A stretch of 64,000 bases of DNA from Rhipicephalus microplus. Its lineage: Eukaryota > Arthropoda > Arachnida > Ixodida > Ixodidae. Positions 23,080 through 35,624 of this stretch are shown in pieces. A model generated the notes under the pieces. That model was not told the DNA's origin and searched no databases. It saw nothing but the letters and a program-made list of their open reading frames with translations. Location: contig NC_134710.1 in the NCBI RefSeq assembly GCF_043290135.1, positions 315,392,116 to 315,456,115 of the forward strand, written 5' to 3'. The position numbers and the translations under genes are program-made. Position 1 is the first letter of the stretch. Each line of letters opens with the position of its first letter.

Positions 23080-24240
23080 AAAAAGTAAGTGGTTTTCCGC
23101 GAACAAACTTAACACAAAGAAACTAAATATATGGTGTTCCGAACGCATCAAAGTATTCTTAGTGCTGAATCACTAGATTTACGAATAGATGAATTTCCAA
23201 TGGACGAAGCCAGCTCATCTAAATATTTTGGAGTGACATTTGACAATAATTTCCGCTGGAAAGAGCAACGAAACACAGTTTGCGCAATGCTCGCCTCGGG
23301 ATGCTGCGCGCTTTCAAAAGCACGTCATCATTTCGATACTAACACTTCACACATTTTATATTTCACACTCGTCCACTGCCATATGACATATTGTAATGAA
23401 TCGTAGAGTGCGACGTTCATAACTTATCTTGAAACTGTATGCAAACTTCAGAAACGAGCACATAGAATAATCAGCCACTCACGTCATGATCAACCTAGTT
23501 TACCTCTGTTTGATAAAAATGAATATCTGCCCAATGGTAGAATAGATGAACCAAAAATTGCCACGTGTGTTTTCAATATAGTTAAAAATAACCTAGCATT
23601 TCATATTTTTTTTTATTTTGCACACCCTGTCGTGTGGCTAGAAATGAAGCATACATAATTTTTAATCTCTCTTCAACTAGGAATACATACGGGGAACACC
23701 TGCTGCAGTTTTCGGGAGCGAAACTCTGCAATAAACTACCAGCAAAATAACACAATCAAAAAATTTTTCATCCGTGCTTAAAAAATACTTGCTTAGTCCG
23801 AATGATGTTGCTTCAGTATGAACAATCAGAATCTCAGTTTTCTTTACTATTTTTTTCGCTTGCCAGTAGTTTGTTTAAACCTGCTTACAAAACCAGTTTT
23901 CCACGAGGTTTAACCACGAGATTTTAACCTCGTGGACCAGTTTTCCACGAGATTTTAACCTTGGATAATAATGCATGAAATTACATTTGTTTACTGTTTG
24001 TACATATTTACAGAGAATTCTAACTCTGCAATTATCAATACATTTGCCTTCCCTTAGTACCCTTCTGCAATTTAAAATGGATAATGATTATATCCGTATG
24101 CATTTTCATATCAATTGTACATGCAAGTCTGATCCTTTTTTTTTTTTCATTTGAACCTAGCTTTTGGCTATGGGATCAACCAGTATTGGTATTTTTGTAT
24201 GTGATGCTTGCAGGTAAATGATGCAATTCAATTCAATTCA
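23080..24240 (+). pseudogene. LINE RT C-terminal remnant with (AATTC)n tail
   Basis: In shifting frames the sequence gives WFSANKL, then KYMVF/R, then SKYFGVTFDNNFRWKEQ and LASGCCALSKARHHF, followed by KLQKRAHRIISHSRH. This is the end of a Jockey/CR1-like RT and its C-terminal domain. Several stops and frame changes show decay. The 3' UTR ends in an AATTC repeat (about 24226-24241), a short-unit tail expected for such LINEs. It directly abuts a gypsy fragment. Confidence 0.65.
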
Positions 24241-24243
24241 TTA

Positions 24244-24598
24244 AATGAACTTCGCAGCATCTTGGGCTTATGTGTTACTTTCGTCGCTTTGTGCGGAGAT
24301 TCGCGGGCGTTGTGCACCCATTGACGAGCTTGTTGCAAATAGACAGCCCATTCGAGTGGACACCTGAATGTGATGCTGCAATTTATGAACTGAAGCTTCT
24401 AGTGATATCACAACCTATTCTTCATCATTTCGATCCGTCTGCTCCTACTGAAGTACACAGTGACGCAAGGGGAATTGGAATAGGAGGTGTGCTTGTTCAA
24501 CGCCATAATAATGCAGAGCATTTCATTGCTTATACAAGTCAATCTCGAAGCAAGGCTGAAAGAAATTATACGGGGACAGAGCAAGAGCAACATCTATA
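24244..24598 (+). pseudogene. gypsy pol fragment (RT thumb-RNase H)
   Basis: An open frame reads LRSILGLCCYFRRFV, then SPFEWTPECDAAI, then EVHSDARGIGIGGVLVQ (RNase H first Asp region) and KAERNYTGTEQE (the conserved Glu region). The order and spacing match the gypsy pol at 940-1260. It is a short internal fragment without LTRs, ending in TAA at 24598. Confidence 0.8.
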
Positions 24599-24599
24599 A

Positions 24600-25665
24600 C
24601 AATCAATAAAATATTAGAATCGTACAATGTTCAAAAGACTGTATCGGTGGGTTGCAGGAATAGTAAGAGTGAGGAAAGAAATGCGTATAACTGTATGAAT
24701 ACAGATTTGTGCACAATGTTACGTAACAGTATGAACAAGTCTGTTCAGAATGCCACGTTAGCTTTCGGGTGTCATTACATAATAAACATAGACTTAGAAA
24801 TACCAAAATAGTCTTTTCTCAATTTCGCAAATTTTTTATTTACTGAAAAAATGCGAACTTTGTCGTCACTTCGTTAAATCTAGTTTCAATTGTGTCAGCT
24901 CAATGTCAATGCTAAACGACGCAACAGTCAAAATTTCGCGCTCAATGGCGAAATGTCATTGTTTCCGCGTGCACAGTCGAAATCATTCAAAAATAAGAGG
25001 AAATCAGTGTATCCGATACAAAAGCAAAACAAGACAGAAGAGGCGTGCGATCCGGGTAGGAGACAATTCACAACTGATATCCCCCGTGTTTGGGCCATTC
25101 GCGAGCTTATTTCCCGGTGACGTCACGCAAACAAACTGCTGGTGTGCTATGCAGGATTGGCCGAGTTTCACGAAACTCGGGATATTCCCTAGCTGCGGCG
25201 ACACCGCCTTATGAACGAGCCAACAGGACGAAAACGGGAAATCCGCCTCTCAGCACGCTACGTTTCATTGGTTATATACGATGGAGCCAGTCTGCGCTTC
25301 AAGGACGGTCGACTAAGTTTGGCGGTGTTTTCAAACCTGAGGCATCTTCTTTAATTTGTTTGTCGTTCCACTGAGAGCAGATGTGCACCCATGCAATGAA
25401 TGTGTCAGGAACTTCTCGTGATGATATTTTTTAGAGGCATATGGGTGTTTAAATTTATTTTGAAGCTTTTCATGCCTGCACTAAGTCTGTTTTAGAATAA
25501 TCAGCGGGGTGGCATTTGAGATCAGCACCGGCCGAGCGTATTACAGCATCGCGGCCGCAGCTAAACCAGAGGCCACGTGTCAGCCTGTACAGTCAAGCGC
25601 GCTGCTCGGCTGGTGCGCATCGTCTTTGTTGTCACCGCCCGCTAGCACCCGTGCACTTGCGGCTG
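24600..25665. other. No recognised gene
   Basis: Short ORFs on both strands (for example 24890-25374) show no domain. Nothing else is supported. Confidence 0.5.
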
Positions 25666-25669
25666 GCTA

Positions 25670-25920
25670 ATTAGCTATTTGGATGGACAGTATACTTTGC
25701 TAGTTAGGCCAGCACTTCCTATGACCAAGCTAATTACGCCAAGTCATGGTAAGACCCAGGTAATTATGCCACATCTTAAGAAGACCGTGCTGGTGATACC
25801 ATGTAAAGCTAGAACCGGGCTAACTAATACATGGTAGTTTATCAGCTAACTTAACCATGCTTATTAATATGACGTTCATAATTAGGAGGGTAAATAAAAC
25901 CATGCTAATTAGCCAATATA
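25670..25920 (+). repeat. Degenerate minisatellite (CTAATTA motif)
   Basis: Motifs like 'gaccaagctaattacgcca..catggtaa' recur about every 30-35 bp in diverged form (25666, 25727, 25762, 25808, 25843). It is probably an old tandem array. Confidence 0.45.
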
Positions 25921-25929
25921 TTATTTTTA

Positions 25930-28900
25930 CAATTATTATCTTGTTAATCAGTATTGCGTTTAATATCTTCGTACTGATTACGGTATTACTAATTACACAC
26001 GAGATAATTGCCTTTTAATTGAAGTCTTACTTATGAAGACAAGAAAGCCCATTGTAAGGGTCATTAAGTCTCTGCCACTTATTTCAATAAAACTTGAGAC
26101 AGAGCTGATGCGGTCTTCACTTCGAAGCCGATCACGCACATGACTAGACGACCAACTTTAAAAGCTGCAAGAAGCTAGGTTATGACAAGCTCCTCCATGG
26201 CTCCAGCCTTGCACAAGTAGTGTAAGCTCACCAAATTATTTTAAATGCAAAGAAGCTGCCGCTTAGCGTTGGCCGCATCAAACGCTTGACAGTCGCACCG
26301 GCACCATCGCAGTCCCGAGTTGAACTCGGGCCTTCTCAGAATCAACGAGTTTGTAACCGAGTTCACGCGTCAGTCAGTTTCATTGACAGACGCCTGCGGC
26401 GAAGACCGGGTGCACCCACCGCTGTTTGCTCTTGCCGAGGAGCAGGACTCACGCCGAGTGGCATGATTTATCTATCAGCTTTATCGCGCAGACTAGGCAC
26501 ACACGCACGCAGAAGTGAAAGTGTTATCACCACGGTGCTACAATTCAATTTCACCGCACTCACGACGTTTTAAATCAGAGCCGCATTGCGGCCATGATGC
26601 AAGCTCCCCTGGCGGCCACCTGGGCTTATATTTATCGGCAATATTTGGTAGAAGCGAAATGAGCAGCACAAGAGTGCTGCGGGTGCACAACTGCTGCCTT
26701 TGAGAGTGGAAATTTCCATGCTGCAGGTGGAACCAAAGAACCTGTTCGAAAGAGGACAAACGCCCACGAACATGCCTGTGGGAGGCGCATGATGAGTTAG
26801 CAAGAAGATAGCGTGACAATTACGCTGACTTCACTGCACTGCTAAAATGTTGACTGAATGGCGGCGCTGACGTGAACAAACGTGGTATTTCTGTGATAAC
26901 CACCGCAAATGTTGCCCGTGCGTTTCCAACGCCACGCGCGTTTCTGCAGCCATTTTTATCAATGCTGCTATCACGCGCTCCGCACCGTCTTCATGCCATG
27001 GCTGCCGCAGAGCGAGCTCGGAGCCAACTCGTCTGCCCGAGAAGCTCAGGCCATTTTGCATAGCACCCCTGGTGTCACAAATTGGACCGAAAAGACGGAG
27101 AATGCTAGGAGAAAAAAAAGAGTCATTCTTTTTATGTAGTTTCAAATATTGTTTAGCGGCCTTGATATACGTCACAGACATCACAGCGCGTAATGGGTTT
27201 CAGGGACATTCTGTCCTCTAGTTATTTAATTGATTTCCATTCACGTTAAAGAAACTTGCCACGTTACCTCTGTATTTGTTTTTTTTTATTTTAATGTGTT
27301 TGTTTCATTACGAAGTGGTGGTATATACATGTTTGAGAAAAAGATCACGGGAAGGTAAGTAGTGTCTTAGGTGAAAAAATTAGAGTCGTTCACGTTTAAA
27401 GCAGCAGTAACGAGTAGCATTTTGATCTGTGTATTAGTTCTATGAAACAATGTTGTTGTATTACGTAAGTCAGGTTAACTATTGCCTTTTATCATTCACG
27501 CAGCTAGTATTCGCGCCACATGCTGTAGGCTGCAGAGATCACATTACCGAATTCCCACAAAATGACACCACTATTCGAGGGCGTTGTCTCGCGAATCTAC
27601 TTCTCCAAACATCTCCGAATCTTTTTAGCACATGCGAATGTAAGTGGTCTACTATTGCAACCGGCCCGCGGCTCGATCTCGCATTTCCTGTTCTCTAGAG
27701 CAGTGCAAGCTACACAGTGTCGAATGCAGTGTAGCAAGGCCCCACTGGGGCTAGCTTCACGCCATTGGGAATTTACTTTTGTTTTCGGGATGACCAGTTT
27801 GAGACATGACTGACGAGACTAAACCCTTGCAACTAGCTAGTTCCGACTGGTGGAAAAGGCCTAGGCGTCGGCTGCAAGCTTTGGCTGCCTGGAATAAAAC
27901 AAAAAAAACCTTCTATTAGTGAAGAAAACGTGCACCTGGTTTCGAAAAATTGAGTTCAATTCTTTCTCTCTCCTACAAACCAACAATCCAGGCATTAGTT
28001 CCATTTCAGACAGGTGTGATGCTTTCCTAAAGTGAGATGGGGGAACTCGCTACCCTGCACTTTCATGTGTTTGGAGATCCGTAATCTGCGCTGACCGATC
28101 AGAGCACGCTGTTGTGTCAAGGCGTCTCATCCGCGACAGGTATCACCAAGGAACACCAGTATGGCAGCGGTATCTACGCTACGCAGCGTGAAGCTATGCG
28201 AACATGTATAGTACTATAGACCTGAGCACGCCTATCTTGCACACAGGCGCTTAGTCTCCCGGCGGAATACTCTCGTACCCAGACGGCGTTTTATTCTGGA
28301 CTGGCAAGGCGCGTATCTACTGCGTCCGTTTTGCAAGGCGAACAGTAGCTCTGGGATTTTAATATGCGAAAAAGACACTGTTCACGCCGTTCATCAAAGA
28401 GGAAAAGATTAATCAGCACCGTCTGTGAAGATCATGAAACTACACAGGAATCATGCCGGTGCGGTGTTTCCTGCTTTAACAGATATCCATGCGCACTGAA
28501 AAACGCCGACCTTCGCCATCATTTGATAACTGCAATAAACGTATAAGCGTTAGCAAAAATAGCGAGGTCCATAAAACTGCACAAGTAAGTACACTCACTA
28601 CGTGTATTTAAGTGTGTTGGTATTCTGGTGTATAGCACAAACTTAGCTATATATCGCGTGACATGACTGGAGTGCATGTCCTCGTTCAGTACGCTCAAGT
28701 TTTTCCGAGCTAGATGAGTACGTGATCTCCACCAGCCTCATTCAGAACAACTCTTACCAATAAATAACAGGCAAAGAAAACAAACTGCGCACTTTCAAGC
28801 GCTGTCATTTAGCTCAAAGTGACGTATGCCAAAGCGCCCAGTTTGTGAGGCACGGCATGAGTAAGCCTGTTAAAATAAGGCTATTGCGCACTGCAAATGC

Positions 28901-29740
28901 GTACATACGGTCCTAAAGGTGATGATGTATATTAGTGAGCATTGTCTTAGCTAACTAAAATTAGGCGAGTGACTGACTATTGTTTCGTACTTTAAATAGT
29001 ACGCTCCTGCTGCGCAGGAAGTCACCTCACTTGATTGCAGTAGAAAACAAAACATTAGGGACGAGACTCTTTATTCTGATAGGAAAAGCAAAGTAGACAC
29101 ATTTTTGTGCTGATATTACAGTTATAAGTACCGTTGTTATATTTCACGTAAAGTCATTATTGAAATAAAATATTTTTTACTTCACGATCAAAATATTCGT
29201 CTATACCCATGGTGCCTGCTTGCTACCGTTTCATACGGAGCGGCAGGTGTTATTGCAAAAGAAAATTGCAAGCAATATTTGACAGTTTTCGACGCGAGAT
29301 CAGATTGAGTACTGAATACAAGAAAAATTCTTTTGGCCCACTTATCCAGATATGCTTTGACTACAGGTCGGTAAGCAATTTAAGTATGTTTTACAGTAGT
29401 GCTTCAACGCTCAGTTAAGCTGGGCTTACATAACTTGAAATATTACTCGACTTGACTGCTCCAAAAAGCTTTTGTCACACTGATGCCTACTTATTGCTTT
29501 GATTTTCTGATAAAGTTGACAACTTCTATAGTCTATCAGTTGTATACCCACGATCAACCATGTAGCCAATGTGCCGTCTATGTAACAAAACCCAGTTAAA
29601 TCCACAGACAATGACTCTAAGGAGGTAAAAGAACCATATTTGATGTTTTCATTGTTGTATAGCAATGAGGACATGATTGAAAAAAATTAAAGTATATAAA
29701 AAATCACAGAATATCCACGGAGTAAATGATGCTGAGTAGG
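25930..29740. other. No recognised gene
   Basis: A 3.8-kb interval of ordinary base composition. ORFs of 60-117 codons lie on both strands (for example 26286-26573, 26831-27184 minus, 27450-27813) without recognisable domains, signal peptides or splice context. Poly-A/T runs occur at 27280 and 27900. Confidence 0.4.
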
Positions 29741-29746
29741 GCGAAG

Positions 29747-29806
29747 CGTCCGTCCGTCCATTCGTCCGTGTGTCCATCCGTCCGTGCATGCGTCCATGCG
29801 TCCGAT
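29747..29806 (+). repeat. (GTCC)n-like short tandem repeat
   Basis: GTCCGTCCGTCC with ATTC/GTGT/ATGC interruptions over about 60 bp. An ORF crossing it is rejected. Confidence 0.7.
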
Positions 29807-30129
29807 CGCATTCGAGAATGCAGACGGCACGCGGGTAACACTGACGAGACACGAGGCAAGGAAGCCGACCGCAAGCCTCTTCAAAGCACATGCCGCTCTG
29901 CTTCGTCCATGCTCCACCAATGATCCGCCACGTGCGGCAACTATCCAGGAGACTGAGAGAGGCACTCGTTCTCCGCGTACCCAGGCACAGCCCGCGCAGC
30001 CGCCAACCGGAGAGTAGGGGTACTGTGCCGTCTAGATTATCCTCACTCAACTGCAGTTTGTATGTACTTCTATGACACAACGTGGTCGTTGTTCTTGTTG
30101 TTCGTTTCCTCTGCACATGGCTAGTACCG

Positions 30130-30754
30130 GGTGGAGGGAATTGGTCGATTAAAAGGTGAATTTTCCCGATACTTTCTGCATTGCTTCATTTTTAAGAACT
30201 ATATAGTTAGTTCATTAATGTTTGAAGTGCCAATCGCTCATTTTAAAATATGTAATGAGCCCTCAATTTAGCAAGAAAAATCGTTTAGTCACATTGATGT
30301 AGTTCCGAACGGTGAATAAAACATTCCCGTGGCTGCACCCTAGTGTAGAGGCTTCAAAAGATAGAAAAGCAGGTTCTGATCTAATATACTGTTCGGGAGA
30401 TACTGCCTTCTTTTCTTTCTCGTCTCTTCTTCTCGCGGTCACGCGTGACGCATGACATGGTGAGACTGTGAGGAGCTTCGCCGCTAAAAAAAACTGCCGC
30501 AGGCAGGGACCCGACTTACAACCTTCAGATAGGGAGTCCCATGAACTACTATTTAACCTGCCGTGGTGGTCGTTTTCTCATCCACTTTATTGCGTATTTA
30601 CGTCTGTGCTGCAATAGTGGGGATGTCAGCTCCAGCGCTGCTTACAGTCGTGACGGCGAGTGTGGAACACACTTTTGCTGCCAGCTAGCGTTGCGTAGCA
30701 CATAATCTTGTTAAGGACTAAAAGTTAATCAATAAAACTCACAAGGTCCCATAT
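30130..30754. other. No recognised gene
   Basis: AT-rich sequence without domain-bearing ORFs. A possible fragment of a tick dispersed repeat (GAGGAGCTTCGCCGCT) lies at about 30471-30486. It ends at the GCAC target duplication of the LTR element. Confidence 0.4.
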
Positions 30755-30758
30755 GCAC

Positions 30759-30874
30759 TGTTATGAATTTGCTCTGTCGCGATGGTAGCGGTGGCGAAGA
30801 GCGGCGAGCCGTCGAGCGGACTTCGATGAAGCCTTAGCCCGAAGGTGAAACAGGGAGGCAATCCGTTTGGAAAA
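30759..30874 (-). repeat. Truncated 3' LTR (116 bp)
   Basis: It matches 33723-33838 with one substitution (CCG versus CTG) and then diverges abruptly after TTTGGAAAA. Only the distal part of the LTR is retained; the U3-side 349 bp are missing. Confidence 0.8.
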
Positions 30875-31441
30875 TAATGTGGACACTCCTTTACAGTGCA
30901 TGACACTGCTAAACCAAACAGAATTTTTTTTTTCGTGAGCGATTCTCGATTGTGACCCGGGCAGATTAGGGACGATCGAAGCTGCCGAGGTTAACTCAAT
31001 TTGGCCCCGAATTTACAATTTAGAACACCAAGAACACCCGAATTACGCACATTGGCGTTTCTTGCAAGCTTCAGACCGCTAAACAAAACAAAGCCATTCG
31101 ATAAGCCCTAACTCAAAGTGCTCAGCCAATGAGCATCCCAACAAAATAAAACGCGCTTGAAAAAGTAAGTGAATAACAATGAAAATCAAACTTGCGCTCG
31201 TTAAACAAAACAAAGGGCAAAGTTGACCTACACTGACGCGCACAATAACATGTAATTTCAAACACAAAGGGTATTTTAAACAGGGGCTTTTACTTAGCCT
31301 TATCTGTTAAAATAAAGCACATTAACTGTTACCTTTCGAGATATAAGGAAAACAAAAGTAATGAACCAAACATATCAATAATATCTGCTTCTGCGACGAC
31401 AAGAAAAGTAAAACTTACAAAAATTTAGACGCATTCCTTGC

Positions 31442-33290
31442 TCATCGGCGGACGACAAAACCAGAAAAAGTTGTTCTCAAAATTAAATACAAAAATACAC
31501 TCTTCGTATTAGCGAGGCGGCACTCTCTCAAGCGAACTCTGGGGAGTCGCGCACTCCACAGCTTCTGAGGGTTGCGGTCTGGACAAAAGGACGACGCATC
31601 AACCTGTTCGCCGAACTCAGTAGCAGCGACTTTTGACCCGCAGCCGCTGAACTCGAAGAAAGGGGCATCTGCACTGCATCGCTTACGCCGCCCGTTCGAC
31701 CAGTAACCCCCTCGCCACGGTGGCGAACTACAGCCTTTGTTACAACTCAGAGGTACGCGATGTTTCCTCTCGTGGTTGCCTCTACGCGGCTTCAAAATTT
31801 GTAAGGCCAGGCGAAGATCTCGGCGTCCAAATTTTCCCGAAAGCCGGTTTTTCTGAACACGCTGTCCGCCAAATCTTGATGTGCGTGGCAATCTGCGCTT
31901 CAAATATTTCATGGGGTGCCCTTTCGTGCGCCTAGCCTTGAACCTGGCGTCTCGAATGAAGACGTCACGGCGCTTAACAGCGGCTCTAGCGCACGTGGCG
32001 CCCGTCGTCTTTACCACGTTACGCTTACGCAGATGCCTCCTTTTGACGGAATGGCTAGGAATGCCGGCTGTTTCGACACACCTAATTTCAAGTGCGCTAC
32101 CTTTGACAGGCACTGCCAAAACTCTAGACTGGTTAGCTAGCCTTTCTTCGGGCCCGTTGCTAGCTGTCTCTGTTTGCGACAGAACAGGATTCACGATCCC
32201 TTCAAAGCCAACCAACACGCCTAGAGAGCTTTTGATCTGTGGGGGTCTATCGCTGTCGTGGATAGCCCTAATTCTCTGGCCTTCGAAGTCGGCCTCATGC
32301 TCTCTTTGACGCGATTCATCCTGATCACGTGCGCTGCGCAGCGGCTCCATCTCTAGCGCTTTATCATGCACCTTGGCGTCCTTAGGTTTCCGATGGGCTT
32401 CCGCCCCTAACTCCTCGTGCGGCTCCTCAGTGCCCGGATCTCTCTGACGCACTTCAGCGCCTTGTGCATAGCGACGGGCCTCAATCTCTTGCACGTTCCG
32501 TCTCTCTTTATTATTACGTGCTTCCCGACGCGCTTCTCGACGCCCTTCTACTTCTAGCGCTCTTCGGTGAGCATCATTTTCACGAGCTTCTACCTCCATC
32601 GCCTTACGCTGCGCCTCATTTCGCTCTTTCTGACGCACGTTGACGTCCTGCGCTTTGCGATGGGCCTCAATTTCTAGCGCTTTACTGCGCGCTTCAGCGC
32701 TGTCTCTATCGTTCCGACTTTCCCAGTCAGCAGGACTCGAAATAAAAAAATATCTTATCAAGGCATATCTAGCATGACTGAAGTCTCCTGCTTCCTTGAA
32801 GGGTAAGCTATTCAAAACATGCGCGATCTTGCGCGGCAACAGCGTGGCGAGCTTCTCCACCCAAAGGTCGCGGCTAACACCCACATTACTGCAAACAACT
32901 TCAAACTCATCAAGAAAATGGGCGATGTTCTCGCCTGCCTGAAAGTTGTGGAGCTGGTGTTTCGCTCGCTCCCACTTAAGGGCTTGAATTTTAAGGTCAA
33001 GCTCTCTCATTTTGAGAGCATGCTCTGTCCTTCTGCTCTCCTCGGCTTGCCACTTTTCGTGCTTTTGAGTTTCTTCGGCCTTCCATTGTTCGTGCCTTTG
33101 AGCTTCGAGCTCTTCGCGGCTTTGCTCGGCCTTCTGCTTTTGCTCACTCCCAAAACTCGTCAGCTTCCTCGGCCGTCCCATTCTCTGCCTGCATCACCTC
33201 GAGAATCGCTTCCCTTGTTTTAGCGGGCCCGGCGGAAATCCCCATGGCTCCACAAATTTCAAGGAGGTCCTGCACCAGGTACTGCTTCAT
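31442..33290 (-). pseudogene. Gag-like protein of the LTR element, one frameshift
   Basis: The likely original start is the ATG at 33290 (MKQYLVQDLLEICGAMG...), whose frame stops near 33143. The remaining 579-codon frame (ATG at 33181) overlaps it and continues the protein, so one frameshift separates the N-terminus from the rest. The order of parts is a charged coiled-coil-like segment (EQWKAEE/KHEKWQAEE repeats), then a SCAN/retro-gag-like core (FQAGENIAHFLDEFE, then LATLLPRKIAHVLNSLP). Next comes a long Arg/Glu/Ala heptad-like repeat region (EARRKAxEVEA type) and an Arg/Lys-rich C-terminal part resembling a nucleic-acid-binding tail. No CCHC knuckle is visible. It would form the virus-like particle core. 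No protease or RT follows. Confidence 0.7.
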
Positions 33291-33722
33291 CGCGATCTCG
33301 TCCCTCGTGATGCTCTACTACTGATATTCACCGTACTCTAAAACTAATCTCGTGGTTTAAAGTAGGTGAATATTAAATCATAACCAACAAAACAAAACAA
33401 GTCAAAACACTCTCCTAACATCTGCCTGTGATAGAGAGGTCTGGCGAAGTGAACAGGAAATGTTTGGCACTCACCCAAGCAAAGTAGCCGACGATGGTCC
33501 AACTCGTGGCTGCCGTCGAACAGTGTCAGGCCTTCAGGGATCCGGTCCAACTTGCCAATGTTGAGATCCGGGGTTGCTTGTCCCAGCTTGCCGAACGATG
33601 AGAACAGGGTAGCGTATACCAGCGCATCCAAACGCTGATATCAGGTCGGTCGTGCTCGAGCTTCCAGGGGTCTGATCCGGCGTGCCACACGTAGGATATC
33701 GTATCCCGAAGCTGCCAACCAC

Positions 33723-34187
33723 TGTTATGAATTTGCTCTGTCGCGATGGTAGCGGTGGCGAAGAGCGGCGAGCCGTCGAGCGGACTTCGATGAAGCCTTA
33801 GCCCGAAGGTGAAACAGGGAGGCAATCTGTTTGGAAAACAGCAACATAAGTAGCGTTTACTGTAGCAAGTTGTCGTTTTACAGAGCCGGCCAGCACGACA
33901 ACGTCGGCTGGGGCAAAATCTCTCTAACATGGGGCCGGCTCGGCCTTAAATAGCGTCTTTGGTCCATTCTCTCAGACCAGTTCTCGGGCTCGGAGGGGGA
34001 GACGTAGCCATACCCGGAACTGCAAATTGGTCCGGCGGAGGAAGCGACGCTATCCCCGGAACTGCACGGTTGTTCTGCACGGAAGGCGGTGCTGGGAGGG
34101 GGGGGGGGGGGGGGAGACAGTTCGTCGAAACAGGGCTCGATCTTGTGAGACGTGCTCCCGAACGAGGAACATGTCTGTGGCACAACA
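33723..34187 (-). repeat. 5' LTR (465 bp)
   Basis: It starts TGTTGTG and ends CATAACA on the minus strand. It carries a G-homopolymer (about 34098-34112 on the plus strand) and a TATA-like box. Just downstream on the minus strand, the sequence TGGTTGGCAGCTTCGGG could be a primer-binding site, since TGG is usual at its start. Confidence 0.8.
33942..33953 (-). promoter_or_regulatory. TATA-like box in the LTR
   Basis: The minus strand reads CTATTTAAGGCC within the LTR, about 100 nt upstream of the region shared by both LTRs. It would suit a U3 promoter. This is inference from sequence only. Confidence 0.45.
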
Positions 34188-34639
34188 GCACTCACCTAAG
34201 ACAATTTTTATTCTTGTTCAAGTTCTTTTGTGGCTCATACTCACTGTGGAGGATTGGTCAAAAATTGAGTGAGCTTATAAAAAATAGAGTTTTAGAGTAA
34301 TGGAGGTTATATAAAAATATTAAAAATTTTAGAAATAAAACTTGGTGCTCACTGAAATGTAGCAGCTATAAAGCTTTTTTATTAGTAATAGATAAGACAA
34401 TTGGTAGCCGAAAGCCATATTATTAATCATCTTCTTCTCGTTCACCGGCTTTTGCCTTACTTCCGCGATGACAAACCTATGACCAAGCGACATCGTCACG
34501 TGATGGCTTCATTTTCTGACGTCATCACAAACATATCGAGATGAACACATTCATTTTTGTCATCTTGTGATATGTCAGAACGTGGCGTCACAGTGACATG
34601 ATAAACGCGTGAAAACTTTTTGATCTATGGCGTCATGAC

Positions 34640-35130
34640 ACCGTCATATGGTGACGCAATCTTATGAAGATTTCTTTGCGTTGCTCGTGTTGACGCTGAT
34701 TCCGATGGTCAGAGAGAAGTGGTTATAAGAGGGAAAAGGAGAGAAAAGTGAGCCCCTAACTGTCTGAATCAGGGTGCGACACCTCAAAAATAGCTCACAA
34801 GGAATGGGGGTGAGGAGGGATCAAAATGATAGGAATAAAAAGAGAGAGAGAGAGATGCGCTGGGACAGCGAGTGAGGACATATGAGGGATAGGAGAAATA
34901 GGAAAGATGGAAACACGGTCACAGGAGTCCGAGGATGGGGCACCACTTGCGAGAGCTCTTGTCGGCATCAGGAGATGGCGTAGGGCAAGTGCAGTGGGTC
35001 AGAGCTACACTGTCGTCGGAGATCGGCGTCAGGAGATGACGTAGGGCTCGCCCAGTAGGCCAGAGCTACGCTGTAGTCGGAGATCGCGAGGGCACAACCG
35101 GTCGGCACAGAATCCAGTGAGCGAGTCCAC
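34640..35130 (-). repeat. LINE 3' UTR-like dispersed repeat with a 61-bp direct duplication
   Basis: On the minus strand a CATCTCCTGACGCC-type block occurs twice with a 61-bp period (plus-strand CGGCATCAGGAGATG at 34963 and CGGCGTCAGGAGATG at 35024). It is followed by pyrimidine-rich sequence and a (CT)n run at about 34840-34855. The layout resembles the 3' ends of R1/I-like LINEs. No coding remnant is attached. Confidence 0.4.
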
Positions 35131-35540
35131 TCCAATGGTCAATTTTCGTGTTTGATGAGGCATCTAAGACATTCGACTTCAAACCATCGAACGCTATCCA
35201 AGGAATCAAGCTTGACGTAACGTGCACAGTGTTAACGTTTTAACATTTGTGCTTCTTCTCAGTATAGGCGTGCTTGTGGTGGTGCATGCTTTACAGGTGG
35301 TGATCAAGGCAGTTCTATTTTAATTTGTTCATTTTTATTTACCTTTGTTTATTTATACATACATGCTGCAGCCCATCGTAGGCTATGGTAGGAGTGGCGA
35401 TAAGATCACATTTCAAGCGCCGAGAAAAAGACGCTCATTGGCACAAGGCGAACAAACCCAGGCAAAGCATTCCAACGTTTAACTGTCCCAGGAAAGTAGT
35501 TATATCAGGTGCTAAAAGCTAAGCTCTGTGATTTTTTTAT

Positions 35541-35612
35541 ATGTGGAGTTTAAAGTCCCAAAACCACTATATGATTATGAGAGACGCCATAGTAGAGGGC
35601 TCCGGAACTTTG
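35541..35612 (-). mobile_element. Truncated SINE 3' fragment
   Basis: On the minus strand it carries GGAGCCCTCTACTATGGC, TCTCATAATCATATAGTGG and TTTGGGACTTTAAAC, the 3' body of the SINE at 9838. The tRNA head is missing. Confidence 0.7.
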
Positions 35613-35624
35613 TGATTTTTTGTT

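Larger units (their letters stand above)
30759..34187 (-). mobile_element. LTR retrotransposon lacking pol, minus strand
   Basis: The element is bounded by TGTTATG (30759) and CACAACA (34187), which are mutually inverted ends, and flanked by the 4-bp direct repeat GCAC (30755-30758 and 34188-34191). The right LTR is 465 bp (33723-34187). A 116-bp copy of its inner-facing end recurs at 30759-30874 with one mismatch. Minus-strand order is 5' LTR, leader, gag (33290 to 31442), about 570 bp of non-coding sequence, and a shortened 3' LTR. There is no RT or integrase sequence, so it is a deletion derivative or a non-autonomous element. Confidence 0.85.

Noticed and set aside
29649..30116. 155-codon minus-strand ORF
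   Set aside because: It crosses a GTCC-type tandem repeat (GRMDGRTD phrases) and has no domain.
33946..34300. Pro- and Gly-rich ORFs on both strands
   Set aside because: They read through the G-homopolymer of the LTR and are not conserved coding sequence.
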